Source of the DNA: Chitinophagaceae bacterium
GTDB taxonomy: Bacteria > Bacteroidota > Bacteroidia > Chitinophagales > Chitinophagaceae
DNA length: 36,092 bases
NCBI GenBank assembly: GCA_028288595.1
Contig: JAQBNK010000124.1
Span: 1 to 36,092 of the forward strand
Reading direction: 5' to 3'
Shown here: positions 1 through 9,109 of the stretch, in pieces
How the letters are laid out: every line of letters begins with the position of its first letter
Numbering within the stretch: position 1 is the stretch's first letter
Notes under the pieces: generated by a model
The model's database searches: none
What the model saw: the letters and a program-made list of their open reading frames with translations, nothing else
Told to the model about the DNA's origin: nothing
Made by a program: the position numbers and the translations under genes

Positions 1-1027
1 TGGCCCAGAGATCAACATAGATCACTTTACCTTTTAAGCTGCTCAGTTTTACTTTATTGCCCTTCATATCCACGGCTGTAAAATCTTTTGCGATATCGCC
101 TTTTCCAAACCTCAGGAGGTTGGTTAACGTCTTACTCACCGCTGCTTTATATGCCGGTACTTTTAAACGGCTCACTTTATCCTGCCAGGTTCTTAGTGAA
201 TCTTTATCGCTGGCCTTCTTCATATCATTGATCAGATCAGAAGCCGTGAACCAGTCTTTTATTTGTTCAATCGCTTTTTTATCCCCGGGATGTTTTATTA
301 TTTCATCCGCCACATCGCGGTATACCACCAGCTTCATCAACGAAGGATCTAAAAAATCTTTGGTATACTGATCTATCAGTGGCACAGCAATGGCTTTGTA
401 TTCGCTGTTATAAACCGCGAGGGAATCTTTAGAAATTTTCGGGAGATAATACAACATCGCCGCGTGTAAACTATTAACAAGATCGGCCTGCACCCGGGCT
501 TTTTCCAATCGCCTGAACTCAGCTGAAATTCCTTTTGTTTCAGCGAGTTGTTTTTCGCGGTTCGCGGCTATTTGCAAAATGGTGTCTATTGTTTCTCTTG
601 CTACTTTACGAACCTTTCTTCCCGCTTCCACAAATGATCCGCCTTTTGGAAAAGGTGTGTTACGCAGGTATAAATTGGGTTCACTTCCAATTCCTTTAAA
701 TCTGCCGGCTACAGGATTATTCTTATCAATGAACACTTCCATGTTATCGCCCGGGGATAAGTATAAAATATTCCGGCCCAGCCTGAAATAGTTGGGCGAC
801 TGAATATTAAAACTGATACTGAAATTTCCCGCGGTATCGGGGATGATCATCCTTGCAGCACTGGCTGGCAATAAATATTGCAGGTCTGACAGGTCCTCTA
901 CTTCTACCTGGTTGCTGAAATTTTTAAGCTGTCCCTTTAAACTTACGCGGCTGTTATTTTTTTGTGCAACAGACAGTATCGTAAACAGGCAACAGGTAAA
1001 TAGTAATAAAAGATCTTTGATCCGCAT
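1..1027 (-). CDS. TlpA-family periplasmic thioredoxin-like protein, C-terminus cut by window edge
   Basis: The frame is open from an ATG at 1027 down to base 1, giving 342 visible codons. It begins MRIKDLLLLFTCCLFTILSVAQ, a clean signal peptide cleaved after SVAQ. Residues about 25-130 resemble the DUF4369-like beta domain that precedes Bacteroidota TlpA proteins. The visible end reads SLKGKVIYVDLWA, the strand that normally leads straight into the WCxxC active site, so the catalytic cysteines should lie just outside the window. It follows the TlpA gene ending at 1066 by 38 bp on the same strand and is probably the next gene of the SusCD operon. The likely role is a thiol-disulfide reductase or redox-dependent binding protein in the periplasm or anchored at a membrane. 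The substrate is unknown. The thioredoxin call is firm; the family of the N-terminal domain is inferred from pattern only. Confidence 0.85.
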   Translation of the reverse strand, partial: MRIKDLLLLFTCCLFTILSVAQKNNSRVSLKGQLKNFSNQVEVEDLSDLQYLLPASAARMIIPDTAGNFSISFNIQSPNYFRLGRNILYLSPGDNMEVFIDKNNPVAGRFKGIGSEPNLYLRNTPFPKGGSFVEAGRKVRKVARETIDTILQIAANREKQLAETKGISAEFRRLEKARVQADLVNSLHAAMLYYLPKISKDSLAVYNSEYKAIAVPLIDQYTKDFLDPSLMKLVVYRDVADEIIKHPGDKKAIEQIKDWFTASDLINDMKKASDKDSLRTWQDKVSRLKVPAYKAAVSKTLTNLLRFGKGDIAKDFTAVDMKGNKVKLSSLKGKVIYVDLWA

Positions 1028-1065
1028 TTGAAATGATTTGATTATTCGTTCTTCAGAAAACAATT

Positions 1066-2193
1066 TTAGTTATTTAATAGCCTGTTCAGTTTCTCCCCCA
1101 GTTCTTTTGCTTCAAGTCCTCTCGCTATAATAACACCATTCGGATCAATAAGAAAATTATCCGGTATGGGCTGAACAGCATATAACTTAGCCACCTTACT
1201 GTCGAAACCCGCAAGATCAGAAATCTGTGTCCACTGCAAACCATCTTTTCTTATTGCTTCTTTCCATTTTTTTTCTGCTGTTTTATCGTCGATAGAATAT
1301 TGCAGAATGGTAAATCCTTTATCACTGTATTTTTTGTGCAGCTCAATTAAATGCGGACTCTGCTGCCTGCAGGGCACGCACCAGTTGGCCCAAAATTCCA
1401 GCAAGACATATTTACCGCGGAAATCTGAAAGCCGAACCGTATTTCCACTGGTATCTGTAGATGAAAATTCTGGCGCCTTGTTTCCTACAGCAACAAATCT
1501 CCTGGCTTTTATTTTGTTTTTTACTGTCATTCCAAAATCACTTTTCTTCACTTCCGGACCGAGGTTGTTATATAATTCTTCCAGCTCATCAACCGGCAAC
1601 TTGTCCTGCTTCACATATAGATAAGTGGCACTTACCATAGAATTAGGGCGACGCTTAATATAACTAAGCTCGTAAGCCTGTATGGAATCAAATTTTGAGT
1701 TGATCAAATTGGATACCCGCTTAAATTCATCGCTGCCCTCTGTTGTGTTTTTTAACTGAAGGCGTAATAATTTGATCCTGTTATAAATATCATTTGTAAT
1801 TCTTCGCGAGGCCGTCTGATCATTATTAGCCGGCGTTCCTGTTATGGAGAGATTATCCAGCGAATCAATATCTCCTTTGATATCTATTTTCCCGTTTTCA
1901 ATAAAGAATGAAAAACTTTTACGTGATCTTAATCCACCCAACTGTGCCCATACCAGTTTGGATCTCCAGTTTGCTTTTACACTTAGCTCTTTTCCCGGGC
2001 TTGTTATTATGGTATCGGTTTTTAAACGGAGGCCATCCTGGTCATAATCATTGATGAAGATGACAAGGCTGTCATTTACCATTCCGCGAATATTATATTT
2101 CACCTGGAATTTGATCCTGTTGTTTTGCTGTGAATAAACAACCGATGGCAATAAAACTGCTGTGGCGAATATCAACCTGGTAAAAACATTCAT
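1066..2193 (-). CDS. TlpA/DUF4369 family thiol-disulfide oxidoreductase
   Basis: Signal peptide MNVFTRLIFATAVLLPSVVYSQ, a DUF4369-like N-terminal domain (about residues 25-115), a helical middle (about 125-230) and a C-terminal AhpC/TSA-Redoxin thioredoxin fold. The active site reads FWANWCVPCRQ, with cysteines near residues 272 and 275, and the cis-Pro loop is QPIPDNFLID. The family is periplasmic and reduces or exchanges disulfides. I start at the ATG at 2193 because the signal peptide begins there. An in-frame ATG at 2232 would add 13 residues but lies in the loop of a strong hairpin (2212-2251). It is downstream of the TPR-thioredoxin gene in the ECF/FecR/SusCD operon. Its partner protein is not evident from sequence. 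Confidence 0.9.
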   Translation of the reverse strand: MNVFTRLIFATAVLLPSVVYSQQNNRIKFQVKYNIRGMVNDSLVIFINDYDQDGLRLKTDTIITSPGKELSVKANWRSKLVWAQLGGLRSRKSFSFFIENGKIDIKGDIDSLDNLSITGTPANNDQTASRRITNDIYNRIKLLRLQLKNTTEGSDEFKRVSNLINSKFDSIQAYELSYIKRRPNSMVSATYLYVKQDKLPVDELEELYNNLGPEVKKSDFGMTVKNKIKARRFVAVGNKAPEFSSTDTSGNTVRLSDFRGKYVLLEFWANWCVPCRQQSPHLIELHKKYSDKGFTILQYSIDDKTAEKKWKEAIRKDGLQWTQISDLAGFDSKVAKLYAVQPIPDNFLIDPNGVIIARGLEAKELGEKLNRLLNN

Positions 2194-2211
2194 TGTTTGT
2201 GGGGTAATAAG

Positions 2212-2251
2212 AAGACGCAGGATATTACCCATTGTAATTATCCTGCGTCTT
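2212..2251 (-). promoter_or_regulatory. Intercistronic perfect 13-bp hairpin between two thioredoxin genes
   Basis: On the plus strand the arm AAGACGCAGGATA (2212-2224) is exactly complementary to TATCCTGCGTCTT (2239-2251). The 14-base loop can pair three more bases. It starts 10 bases after the stop of the upstream gene and ends 18 bases before the ATG at 2193. No T-run follows it in the transcript direction, so it is not a standard intrinsic terminator. An mRNA-processing or stabilising stem, or a partial attenuator that sets the ratio of the operon halves, is more likely. The hairpin is seen directly; its role is inferred. Confidence 0.6.
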
Positions 2252-2261
2252 GTGAGGTTAT

Positions 2262-3869
2262 CTAAGCTTTCTTAACCTTTTTGCTAAGTGTTGAACTGAT
2301 CATGGTCTCCAATGTCTGTTCAGTGCCTGCATCTGTTCTGAAATTGGCAAAAATGATCTTACCGTCAGGACCGAGCAGGAAATTAACCGGGGCCGCATTC
2401 CTGTTATCGAGCGGACCCTTCTGCCATTTATCATTGTCTTTTAAAGGCGTGAAACTATAACCGCTGGACTTCATGAACGGCAATACATAATCGTCCTGAT
2501 CAGCTACTATATTAATACCTAAATAAACAAAATCATTTCTTCCTTTAAACTTCTTTACTACATTTTCAAAATGCGGAAACTCTCCGCGGCAGGGACCGCA
2601 GCCGGGAAACCAATAGGTTATTAAAACCACTTTCCCTTTGTAATCAGAAAGCGATACATTGTTTTTAGTGAAATAATTTTCGAGGTTGAAGTCTGGCGCA
2701 TCTTTAGCCGCGGTGTCTCTCATATACCAGATATCTTCATTCACTTTTGACTGATCTTTTCCTAATTTATTTCCATACTGTATCATCTGCCTGCTCAGTT
2801 CTTCAGTTGGTTCCTTCGCATAAACGCTCAGCAGATTCTTATACGCCTCCTCGGTTTTTCCTGCGCCATCCAGCGTTCTGGACTTTAAAAAAACGATATA
2901 TTCTTTAGCGGTAGAATAGCGTGGAACGGCCACTTTATCCATCACCGCGGCAGCATCTGCTGTCTTGCCTTCAGATAACAGTGCCTGTACCTGCATAATA
3001 TTTTTTGCGAGAACGATATTCGCGTCCCATGCTTTGGCATCTCTTGCATCTTTACCTTTCAGCTGCAACATTTCCTGTGCGAGTGCCAGTGCTTTTGAAG
3101 CATCCGATTTTAAAAGAATACCATAATACTCCGACATGCCTGAAGAGGTCCAGCTAAATTTATCCGCAGGGAAATCTCTTTTCTGCTGTTCGTAAAAGGC
3201 AATTTTTTCCTGTGTGTTCTGGATACGGTTGCCCAGCCAGTAAAGCGCCTGAGCGCCTCTCTCCGTATTTGGAAAATTTTTGGCCACATCCAGGCTCAGT
3301 CTTTTGTATTCCTTTACATCAGTATTAGAAAAAGTGTTGGCATAATAAAACGCGTAATCAGGGTTTGAAGGAGCTGCATTCTTTGCTTTTGCAAGATAAG
3401 CTGCAGAGGCTTTAAAGTCACCCCATCTTTCTCCATCGATCCAAAGATCGAAATATGCTTTATCAAAGCCGGGATCTATTTCAACGGCACGGAGTAAATA
3501 AGGTTTTGCTTTCGGGCTTTCTTTTCCTGCGAATGCATGACCAAGCGCATAAGCAACCACCGCGGAGTTTGGAAATTTTTTCATCCAGTCCTCGTATTGT
3601 TTTACAAATGCAGGATCTTCCGGTGTGCCATATTTTGTAAACCCTGATGCTTTAAGATAAGCCTCATGCGCTTCGAGGCTGTTAGGATTTTGTTCTATCG
3701 TTAAGCGCAGTTTTGCAAGGTCATCTGCAGTTGGAGCCGCAGGCGTAACAGGGGTTGTCTTTGCCGGCGGTACAGTAGCCAATGCATTCTGTGCATGTAA
3801 TTGCATACTACCTGCTGATAACAACGCAGTAAAAAAAACTGCGGAGATGAAATGGTTTTTGCGTGTCAT
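2262..3869 (-). CDS. TPR-repeat protein with C-terminal thioredoxin domain
   Basis: A 535-residue secreted protein with signal peptide MTRKNHFISAVFFTALLSAG...LHAQ, a Pro/Ala/Thr-rich linker (about 30-48), then TPR-like helical repeats from about 50 to 370 (for example YALGHAFAGKESPKAKPYLL, ALYWLGNRI, YKNLLSVYAKEP). A redoxin domain fills about 388-530. The active site is YWFPGCGPCRGEFPHF with Cys424 and Cys427, and the C-terminal fold keeps the APVNFLLGPDGKI cis-Pro strand. CGPC is the classic thioredoxin motif, which usually favours reduction of the partner. The TPR part probably binds a protein partner or a membrane complex. It lies 70 bp after susD and belongs to the same minus-strand unit. 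Substrate unknown. Confidence 0.88.
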   Translation of the reverse strand: MTRKNHFISAVFFTALLSAGSMQLHAQNALATVPPAKTTPVTPAAPTADDLAKLRLTIEQNPNSLEAHEAYLKASGFTKYGTPEDPAFVKQYEDWMKKFPNSAVVAYALGHAFAGKESPKAKPYLLRAVEIDPGFDKAYFDLWIDGERWGDFKASAAYLAKAKNAAPSNPDYAFYYANTFSNTDVKEYKRLSLDVAKNFPNTERGAQALYWLGNRIQNTQEKIAFYEQQKRDFPADKFSWTSSGMSEYYGILLKSDASKALALAQEMLQLKGKDARDAKAWDANIVLAKNIMQVQALLSEGKTADAAAVMDKVAVPRYSTAKEYIVFLKSRTLDGAGKTEEAYKNLLSVYAKEPTEELSRQMIQYGNKLGKDQSKVNEDIWYMRDTAAKDAPDFNLENYFTKNNVSLSDYKGKVVLITYWFPGCGPCRGEFPHFENVVKKFKGRNDFVYLGINIVADQDDYVLPFMKSSGYSFTPLKDNDKWQKGPLDNRNAAPVNFLLGPDGKIIFANFRTDAGTEQTLETMISSTLSKKVKKA

Positions 3870-3939
3870 AGTAAAAAAATTTATTCCTGAATTTTAAAAT
3901 ACAATTGAAACAAGCCGTTGTTAATACATGTAAACATGA

Positions 3940-5442
3940 TCAGTATTTATTCTGCTCGATCGCTCCTTTTGCAGAAGCAATTTCAACACCGTTTATCGGA
4001 ACAGCATAGCGCCTGCTTCCGGGAGCCAATGAATAAACCTCGGTAGCGGTAGTGTCTACAGCGCCTACATTCACTTTATAAAATGTACGGCTAACGGTGA
4101 CATCATCGCCCGGGTAATCATTCACACTAAAGCGGCGGATATCGTACCAGCGAAAAGAAAACGGCAGTTCTCTTCTTCTTTCTTCCAGTACTTTTTTAAT
4201 GGCATCATCTTTATCGGTTGCTGCTAATGGTGCAGCGGTATTCATCCGTTTTGCTCTTAAAATATTTATTGCATTCATCGCTTCCTGTACGAGTCCCTTG
4301 CGTGCAAGTACCTCTGCCCTGTTCAGTAACATTTCGCCTACGGTTGGTCCTGTAGGAATATAACGGCCATCACTGAAAAATGAATACCGGTACAGCATAG
4401 GCGTTACGATGGTAAATCTCCTGTTGCCATTAGCGAGCATGAGCCATTTGAATCTTAAATCATTTGCCTGGTCATAGAGCGAACGCAATGCTGTACTTGG
4501 CAGTAACCACTGGCTCGACTGGTAAGAGAAACGTGGCATATAAAATTCCTTCCAGTAAAGAAATTTAGCCGCGGTATAATCATAGAATTCACTGTTGATG
4601 ATTGAAGCAGTGGGGCTGGTATAATTTTGCTGCGTACCTGCAACGATCGTATGATAGTCTACCAGTGCTGCTGTGGTAGAGGTTAATGCATTATCGGTAT
4701 GAACCAAACTCTCATCATAATTCCCGATAAACAAATAATACCTGCTAAGAAAAGCTTCGATCGCTTTTTTACTTACCCTCCAAGGCTTTACCGGATCAAC
4801 ATCATTCCTCGATGTCTTCATCGCCTCTGCCAGGTCTGCCAGTATAAAATCGTAGGTTTCTTTTATGGTGGACCTTGTAAGCGATTCATCATAATCGATT
4901 GTTGTTTTCAGGGTCATCCCTAATTCATTCCCGTTTTTAGCAGCGGTGTAAGGGAGGCAAAAATGATTGGCTAAAACCCAGTAAGCATAAGCCCTGATGA
5001 AATGCGCATCCGCTTTTAATTCATTTTTCAAACTCTCATCACCCGTTACCTTGTCGATGTTAAAAAGGATAAGATTAGCCGTAAATATTTTTTTATACTC
5101 ACCGGCGTAGATCGGATCGCCAGATAAACCGACGATCTCGTCTGTTTTGAAAGTGTAGTAATAAATATTATCTATCGTCCACTTTCCGTTGGGATTCAGT
5201 CTCCATGCATCCAATGGAATTTCTGTATCGTCGGTAGAATATCCTGCAGAACCATTTTGTCCGCCGATACCATTACTGGTACCGTCTGGTGCATATAACA
5301 TTGCATTGTTAATTAAAGCTTCCAGTTGCTCCGCGGTTTGAATGGAAGTTTGCTTTTTCGGTTCTTCAGACAAATACTTTTTACATGCCGAAAAAGCGAG
5401 AAATGCTGCGAGAAGTATGATATATAATTTGAAAAATTTCAT
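3940..5442 (-). CDS. SusD/RagB-family outer-membrane lipoprotein
   Basis: A 500-residue lipoprotein starting MKFFKLYIILLAAFLAFSAC, with lipobox AFSAC at Cys20. It has the KKYLSEEPKKQTSIQTAEQLEALINNAM N-terminal signature and a helical TPR-like core with ADAHFIRAYAYWVLANHF, typical of SusD proteins. The C-terminus has the EMLLNRAEVLARKG and LEERRRELPFSFRWYDIRRF motifs that are nearly diagnostic of SusD/RagB. The family sits on the outer face of the outer membrane and acts as a lid on the SusC barrel. The gene starts 12 bp after the susC stop. No glycosidase is in this operon, so the ligand could be a peptide, glycan, metal chelate or other molecule; the neighbouring thioredoxins do not decide it. 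Confidence 0.95.
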   Translation of the reverse strand: MKFFKLYIILLAAFLAFSACKKYLSEEPKKQTSIQTAEQLEALINNAMLYAPDGTSNGIGGQNGSAGYSTDDTEIPLDAWRLNPNGKWTIDNIYYYTFKTDEIVGLSGDPIYAGEYKKIFTANLILFNIDKVTGDESLKNELKADAHFIRAYAYWVLANHFCLPYTAAKNGNELGMTLKTTIDYDESLTRSTIKETYDFILADLAEAMKTSRNDVDPVKPWRVSKKAIEAFLSRYYLFIGNYDESLVHTDNALTSTTAALVDYHTIVAGTQQNYTSPTASIINSEFYDYTAAKFLYWKEFYMPRFSYQSSQWLLPSTALRSLYDQANDLRFKWLMLANGNRRFTIVTPMLYRYSFFSDGRYIPTGPTVGEMLLNRAEVLARKGLVQEAMNAINILRAKRMNTAAPLAATDKDDAIKKVLEERRRELPFSFRWYDIRRFSVNDYPGDDVTVSRTFYKVNVGAVDTTATEVYSLAPGSRRYAVPINGVEIASAKGAIEQNKY

Positions 5443-5454
5443 GGTACTTAGTTT

Positions 5455-8313
5455 TTAGAATTTAGCATTAATACCAAAAGTGAATGCCGTTACCGGTCTT
5501 TGTGTACCCGGCAACCACTCAGGATTATACCCTTTTTTGTTGGCGTGCCATATCATTCCAATATCCCTAACCTGTGAAAATATTCTGAGGCTGCTTATTT
5601 GCAGTGATCTGATCATTTTAGCGGGAAGATTATATTCGAAGTCGATCTCTTTGCACTCGAGGAACGAAGAACTTTCTACCAGCCCCTGGAGGTTTGGCGT
5701 ATAACGGTCCCAGAGATAAAACTGCGGCTCCAGGTATTTGGGGAACTGCGGTATCAACGGGTTACCATTAAATACTTCATTCACAAAAGAACTCACATTA
5801 CTTTTTGCTGAACCAACGAAAGTGGGAAAGTTAAAAACAGGGTCGCGGTAAACGCCACCGAATTTTCCAACGATCACAATCATTAAATTAAAGCCGTAAG
5901 CATTAAAATTATTTACCCAGCCGAGTGTATGCGGCGGCACCGTTGTTCCTTCATAATTAAGAAAATCCAATCCAAGACCGGTGTTGTGTAACTGTACCGC
6001 ATTCATTGCGTAAGGCACTCCCTTCGGACCAGCCACATAGGGTATAGAATCTTTTACACCCAGAAAAGTATAAGAATAAAGCGGCCCAACAGGACGACCC
6101 TCAACAGGTGTAGACGGATCCACTAACTGGAACGCTAAATAAGATGGATAGAACAATTTGTTTACCCGGTTCCAGTTGTAAGCGTAAGTCATGGTGGTGT
6201 TCCATTGCACCTTACCTAATCTAAAGTCCGAACCTAATTCTAATTCTATTCCGCGGTTAATAATTTCTGCGTTATTAAATTTCTGCGATGTTGTACCTGT
6301 TGTTGCAGGCAGTACAATATTCCCTGTTATGTCTTCGCCTAATTTATTATAGAGATCTATCTTACCAAATAAGCGTCTTTTAAACATGCTGAAGTCGATA
6401 CCCAGGTTAGTCGTTGTTGTTTTTTCCCAGCGAAGAAACGGGTTACCGTTATCAGCAATGGAAGCAACGATGGTTCCTGTATTTACATTCGGCGAGGTGC
6501 CTACTGTTAACAATGGTTTGGTAGACGTTGTTTTTTCCGCGTTACCATTCTTTCCATAAGTAAGTCTAACTACCAGGTTATCTACAAAACCAATATTCTT
6601 CATAAAGTCCTCATCGATCATGCGCCACATACCGCCCACTGACCACAGTGGCGACCACCGTAGTTTAGGATCGTCTGTGATATAATTAGACGCATCACTT
6701 CTTGCACTTCCTGATAAAGTATACTTAGACCGGTAAGTGATCGCCGCGTTACCGTAGAATGAAACATATTTATCCTTACCCCATCCAAATACCGTATTAC
6801 CACCACTGAGTGTTTGTCCTGTTGTACCCCTGAAATTGGTAAATGTGTTACCCGTACTACCAAACCCGAAGGGAGGAACGGTTGACTGGTTCTTATCAGG
6901 AAAATAACCATATACCCACGGGTTTGTTTGCGTAGTGGTGAGGTAACTCGAGAGTTCATTACCCACAATCGCATTCACGTTAAATACACCTGCAACCGTC
7001 CTGTTCACATTCAACTGGTTTCTTATCACATAACTCTCCAGGTTACTGCTATTAGCCCTTAAAATACCACCCTTGGGAACATACTGTGTACCCACCACTC
7101 TTGTCGTGTTATTATAAACAACATTGGTGTTCGCAATATTTCTTACAAAGAAAGTTTCATCGCTCTGGTAGTTGGAGAAATCTGTTTTGTTCCTTTCATA
7201 CTGCAGCTTCGAATCAAAATCAACTCCTTTCAGAATTTTTACATTGATACCTGCCTGTATCCTTGCACTGATCTGCTCATTCGTTATATCTCTTCCACGC
7301 ACTTCTCTCAGCAGGTTATAGCTCCAGTCGGAATAAGGAAATTTATCCAGCGGCAGCAGCGCCATTTGTTCGCGGTTATAACTATTAAGGTTAACAGAAT
7401 AACTGCCATTCGGGTTCAGCAATGTTTCATAAGGAGAAAGGTTTTGCATCTCGCCAATATCCGGCCCGCTGCTTTCTGTTTTTTTGAATTGAACGTTCGC
7501 TCCAAAAACAAGAGTCAGGTATTTTGTTGCCTGGAACTGGTTGTTGAAATTCATGAGGTACCGTTCGTATCCTTTTTTGATGATGCCATCTTTTTTACTT
7601 TCATATAAAAGTGAACCATACGTTTTAGTACGTTCGGTAGCTCCGGAAAGATTGATGGAAAACTGGTTGACAATTCCGTTACGTAAAAAATTATCTTTTA
7701 ATTGTCCCCTGTTATTTATCTGCGCCAAACTATCGAGGCTCGCATTCATTCGTGCAGTAGAATATCCGTTATACTTGTTGGCGAAAATAAATTCCTGCGC
7801 CAGCGTGGTAGGTAATGTAATATTTGCAAACGATGGTGAGTAAGGCGTAGTAAAGAAAAGCTGGCGGTCGAATGCCAATCTTTCATACCGCACATGATCC
7901 GCTGAATTTGCCTGGCTCATCACCTGGTCCAGGTCTATGTTGTTATATATTTTAGTGAAGGCGTTTATTTCAACCGTCATTTTATCCCTGCCAACTCTCG
8001 GGCGTTTTGTTGTGATCACAATTACGCCATTCGCAGAACGTGCTCCCCATATAGATGCTGCAGCCGCATCTTTTAACACGGTTATTGTTTCCACATCATT
8101 AGGATTGATGGTAGAAAAATCGCTGCCGCTGATCGGGAATCCATCCACAACAACCAAGGGCGACCGGGAAGCATAAATAGAACTCGTTCCTCTTATCAGG
8201 AACTCCATACTTCCGTCCAGGTTTTCTTTTGCCTGCAGTCCCGGAACCAATCCCTGTAATGCAGTGGAGATATCTGTAACGGGTCTCCTGTCCAGCATCT
8301 GCCTGTTGATCAC
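5455..8313 (-). CDS. SusC/RagA-family TonB-dependent receptor, C-terminal 952 residues (frameshifted gene)
   Basis: This frame holds the TonB plug and beta-barrel of a SusC protein. The plug shows DRRPVTDISTALQGLVPGL, SPLVVVDGFPISG and DVETITVLKDAAAASIWGAR, followed by ANGVIVITTKRPR, all hallmark motifs. Barrel strands continue to the terminal phenylalanine (TAFTFGINAKF), the normal outer-membrane insertion signal. The only upstream start is a GTG at 8313 overlapping the stop of the N-terminal frame (8310-9035). Adding one A in the upstream AGGGAAGAG region restores a continuous PRERATGSFEVINRQ sequence, so the two frames are one receptor of about 1190 residues. By itself this piece lacks a signal peptide and would not reach the outer membrane. 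It may be a pseudogene or an assembly indel. It is paired with SusD 12 bp downstream. Confidence 0.92.
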   Translation of the reverse strand: MINRQMLDRRPVTDISTALQGLVPGLQAKENLDGSMEFLIRGTSSIYASRSPLVVVDGFPISGSDFSTINPNDVETITVLKDAAAASIWGARSANGVIVITTKRPRVGRDKMTVEINAFTKIYNNIDLDQVMSQANSADHVRYERLAFDRQLFFTTPYSPSFANITLPTTLAQEFIFANKYNGYSTARMNASLDSLAQINNRGQLKDNFLRNGIVNQFSINLSGATERTKTYGSLLYESKKDGIIKKGYERYLMNFNNQFQATKYLTLVFGANVQFKKTESSGPDIGEMQNLSPYETLLNPNGSYSVNLNSYNREQMALLPLDKFPYSDWSYNLLREVRGRDITNEQISARIQAGINVKILKGVDFDSKLQYERNKTDFSNYQSDETFFVRNIANTNVVYNNTTRVVGTQYVPKGGILRANSSNLESYVIRNQLNVNRTVAGVFNVNAIVGNELSSYLTTTQTNPWVYGYFPDKNQSTVPPFGFGSTGNTFTNFRGTTGQTLSGGNTVFGWGKDKYVSFYGNAAITYRSKYTLSGSARSDASNYITDDPKLRWSPLWSVGGMWRMIDEDFMKNIGFVDNLVVRLTYGKNGNAEKTTSTKPLLTVGTSPNVNTGTIVASIADNGNPFLRWEKTTTTNLGIDFSMFKRRLFGKIDLYNKLGEDITGNIVLPATTGTTSQKFNNAEIINRGIELELGSDFRLGKVQWNTTMTYAYNWNRVNKLFYPSYLAFQLVDPSTPVEGRPVGPLYSYTFLGVKDSIPYVAGPKGVPYAMNAVQLHNTGLGLDFLNYEGTTVPPHTLGWVNNFNAYGFNLMIVIVGKFGGVYRDPVFNFPTFVGSAKSNVSSFVNEVFNGNPLIPQFPKYLEPQFYLWDRYTPNLQGLVESSSFLECKEIDFEYNLPAKMIRSLQISSLRIFSQVRDIGMIWHANKKGYNPEWLPGTQRPVTAFTFGINAKF

Positions 8314-9035
8314 TTCGAAAGAGCCTGTTGCTCTTCCCTGGGAATTGTTTGATAACCGGTATTCGCCGTTATCGCCAGGTCGCTGAGTACCGTCACTTTT
8401 GTTTTCAGGTTAATGGCCAGGTCTGTTTTATTATTTACAGGTAATTCATAGGTTTCCACATTCACTCCAGAAAAAACAAGTGTAGCCGCGTTGTTTACAT
8501 TTCTTAATGAAAAATCACCATTCGCATCGGTAAACGTTGCTTTTTTAGTACCCTTCACTACTACAGTTACGCCTTCCAGTGGTTCGCCTTTATCATTAAC
8601 TACGCGGCCATGCACATCTATCGGAGGCGGTGGTAATTCCAGCACCGTAATTAGACTCTTTTCAGGAACGATCTTTTCCTTTATCACAATTGTTCCTTCT
8701 ACGATTGACAAACTATAATCTTCTTCAGACAGGCAAAGATTCACTACCTGCGCTACAGGCATATCCTTCACATTCAATGTTACTTTTCCTGCTTTTGCAA
8801 GAACAGCTTCATCAATGAAAATGTTTAAGCCGGTTTGTTTTTGAATTTCTTTGAAGACTTTTTTTACGGTCACATCCTTCACCTTTAAGGTAACGGTCTG
8901 ACCTTCGCTGCGGGCCGATACCTGCAGGCAGGCGGTTAGTAAAATGATAGCAGTTAGCTTCATAATCCGCAGCACTCTGGCATTTAATGGTTCTGCAATA
9001 ACATGCAGGAACGTGGAAAGAGCAGTTAGTCTCAT
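8310..9035 (-). CDS. SusC-type receptor, N-terminal part with STN and carboxypeptidase-like domains (frameshifted gene)
   Basis: The first 241 codons of the broken susC. After a leader with the hydrophobic segment MKLTAIILLTACLQVSA (possible start at 8963) comes an STN domain, about residues 45-120 (KKVFKEIQKQTGLNIFIDEA, KVTLNVKDMPVAQVVNLCL). A carboxypeptidase-regulatory-like beta-sandwich follows, about 140-215 (VHGRVVNDKGEPLEGVTVVV...TDANGDFSLRNV). The end runs into ANTGYQTIPREEQQALSK and stops; one extra A would give IPRERATGSF, the conserved SusC junction to the plug. An STN domain marks receptors that signal inward through FecR-type anti-sigma factors, which fits the FecR gene 74 bp upstream. 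The frameshift is seen in the sequence; its biological reality cannot be judged here. Confidence 0.88.
   Translation of the reverse strand: MRLTALSTFLHVIAEPLNARVLRIMKLTAIILLTACLQVSARSEGQTVTLKVKDVTVKKVFKEIQKQTGLNIFIDEAVLAKAGKVTLNVKDMPVAQVVNLCLSEEDYSLSIVEGTIVIKEKIVPEKSLITVLELPPPPIDVHGRVVNDKGEPLEGVTVVVKGTKKATFTDANGDFSLRNVNNAATLVFSGVNVETYELPVNNKTDLAINLKTKVTVLSDLAITANTGYQTIPREEQQALSK
8331..8338 (-). other. Single-base frameshift site in susC
   Basis: On the coding strand this region reads GGGAAGAG. With three A instead of two, the upstream STN/CNA-like frame continues as PRERATGSFEVINRQ directly into the plug frame. Without it the upstream frame stops at 8310. The consensus ERATGSF motif of SusC proteins makes a missing A the simplest explanation. 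The short A run is not a typical slippage site. Confidence 0.8.
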
Positions 9036-9109
9036 GGTTTGCAGTGGTTTTGGGGTATGAGAAAAATTCTAATATTCAAAAGCAATGCAAACGCTAAACA
9101 AATTTAATT

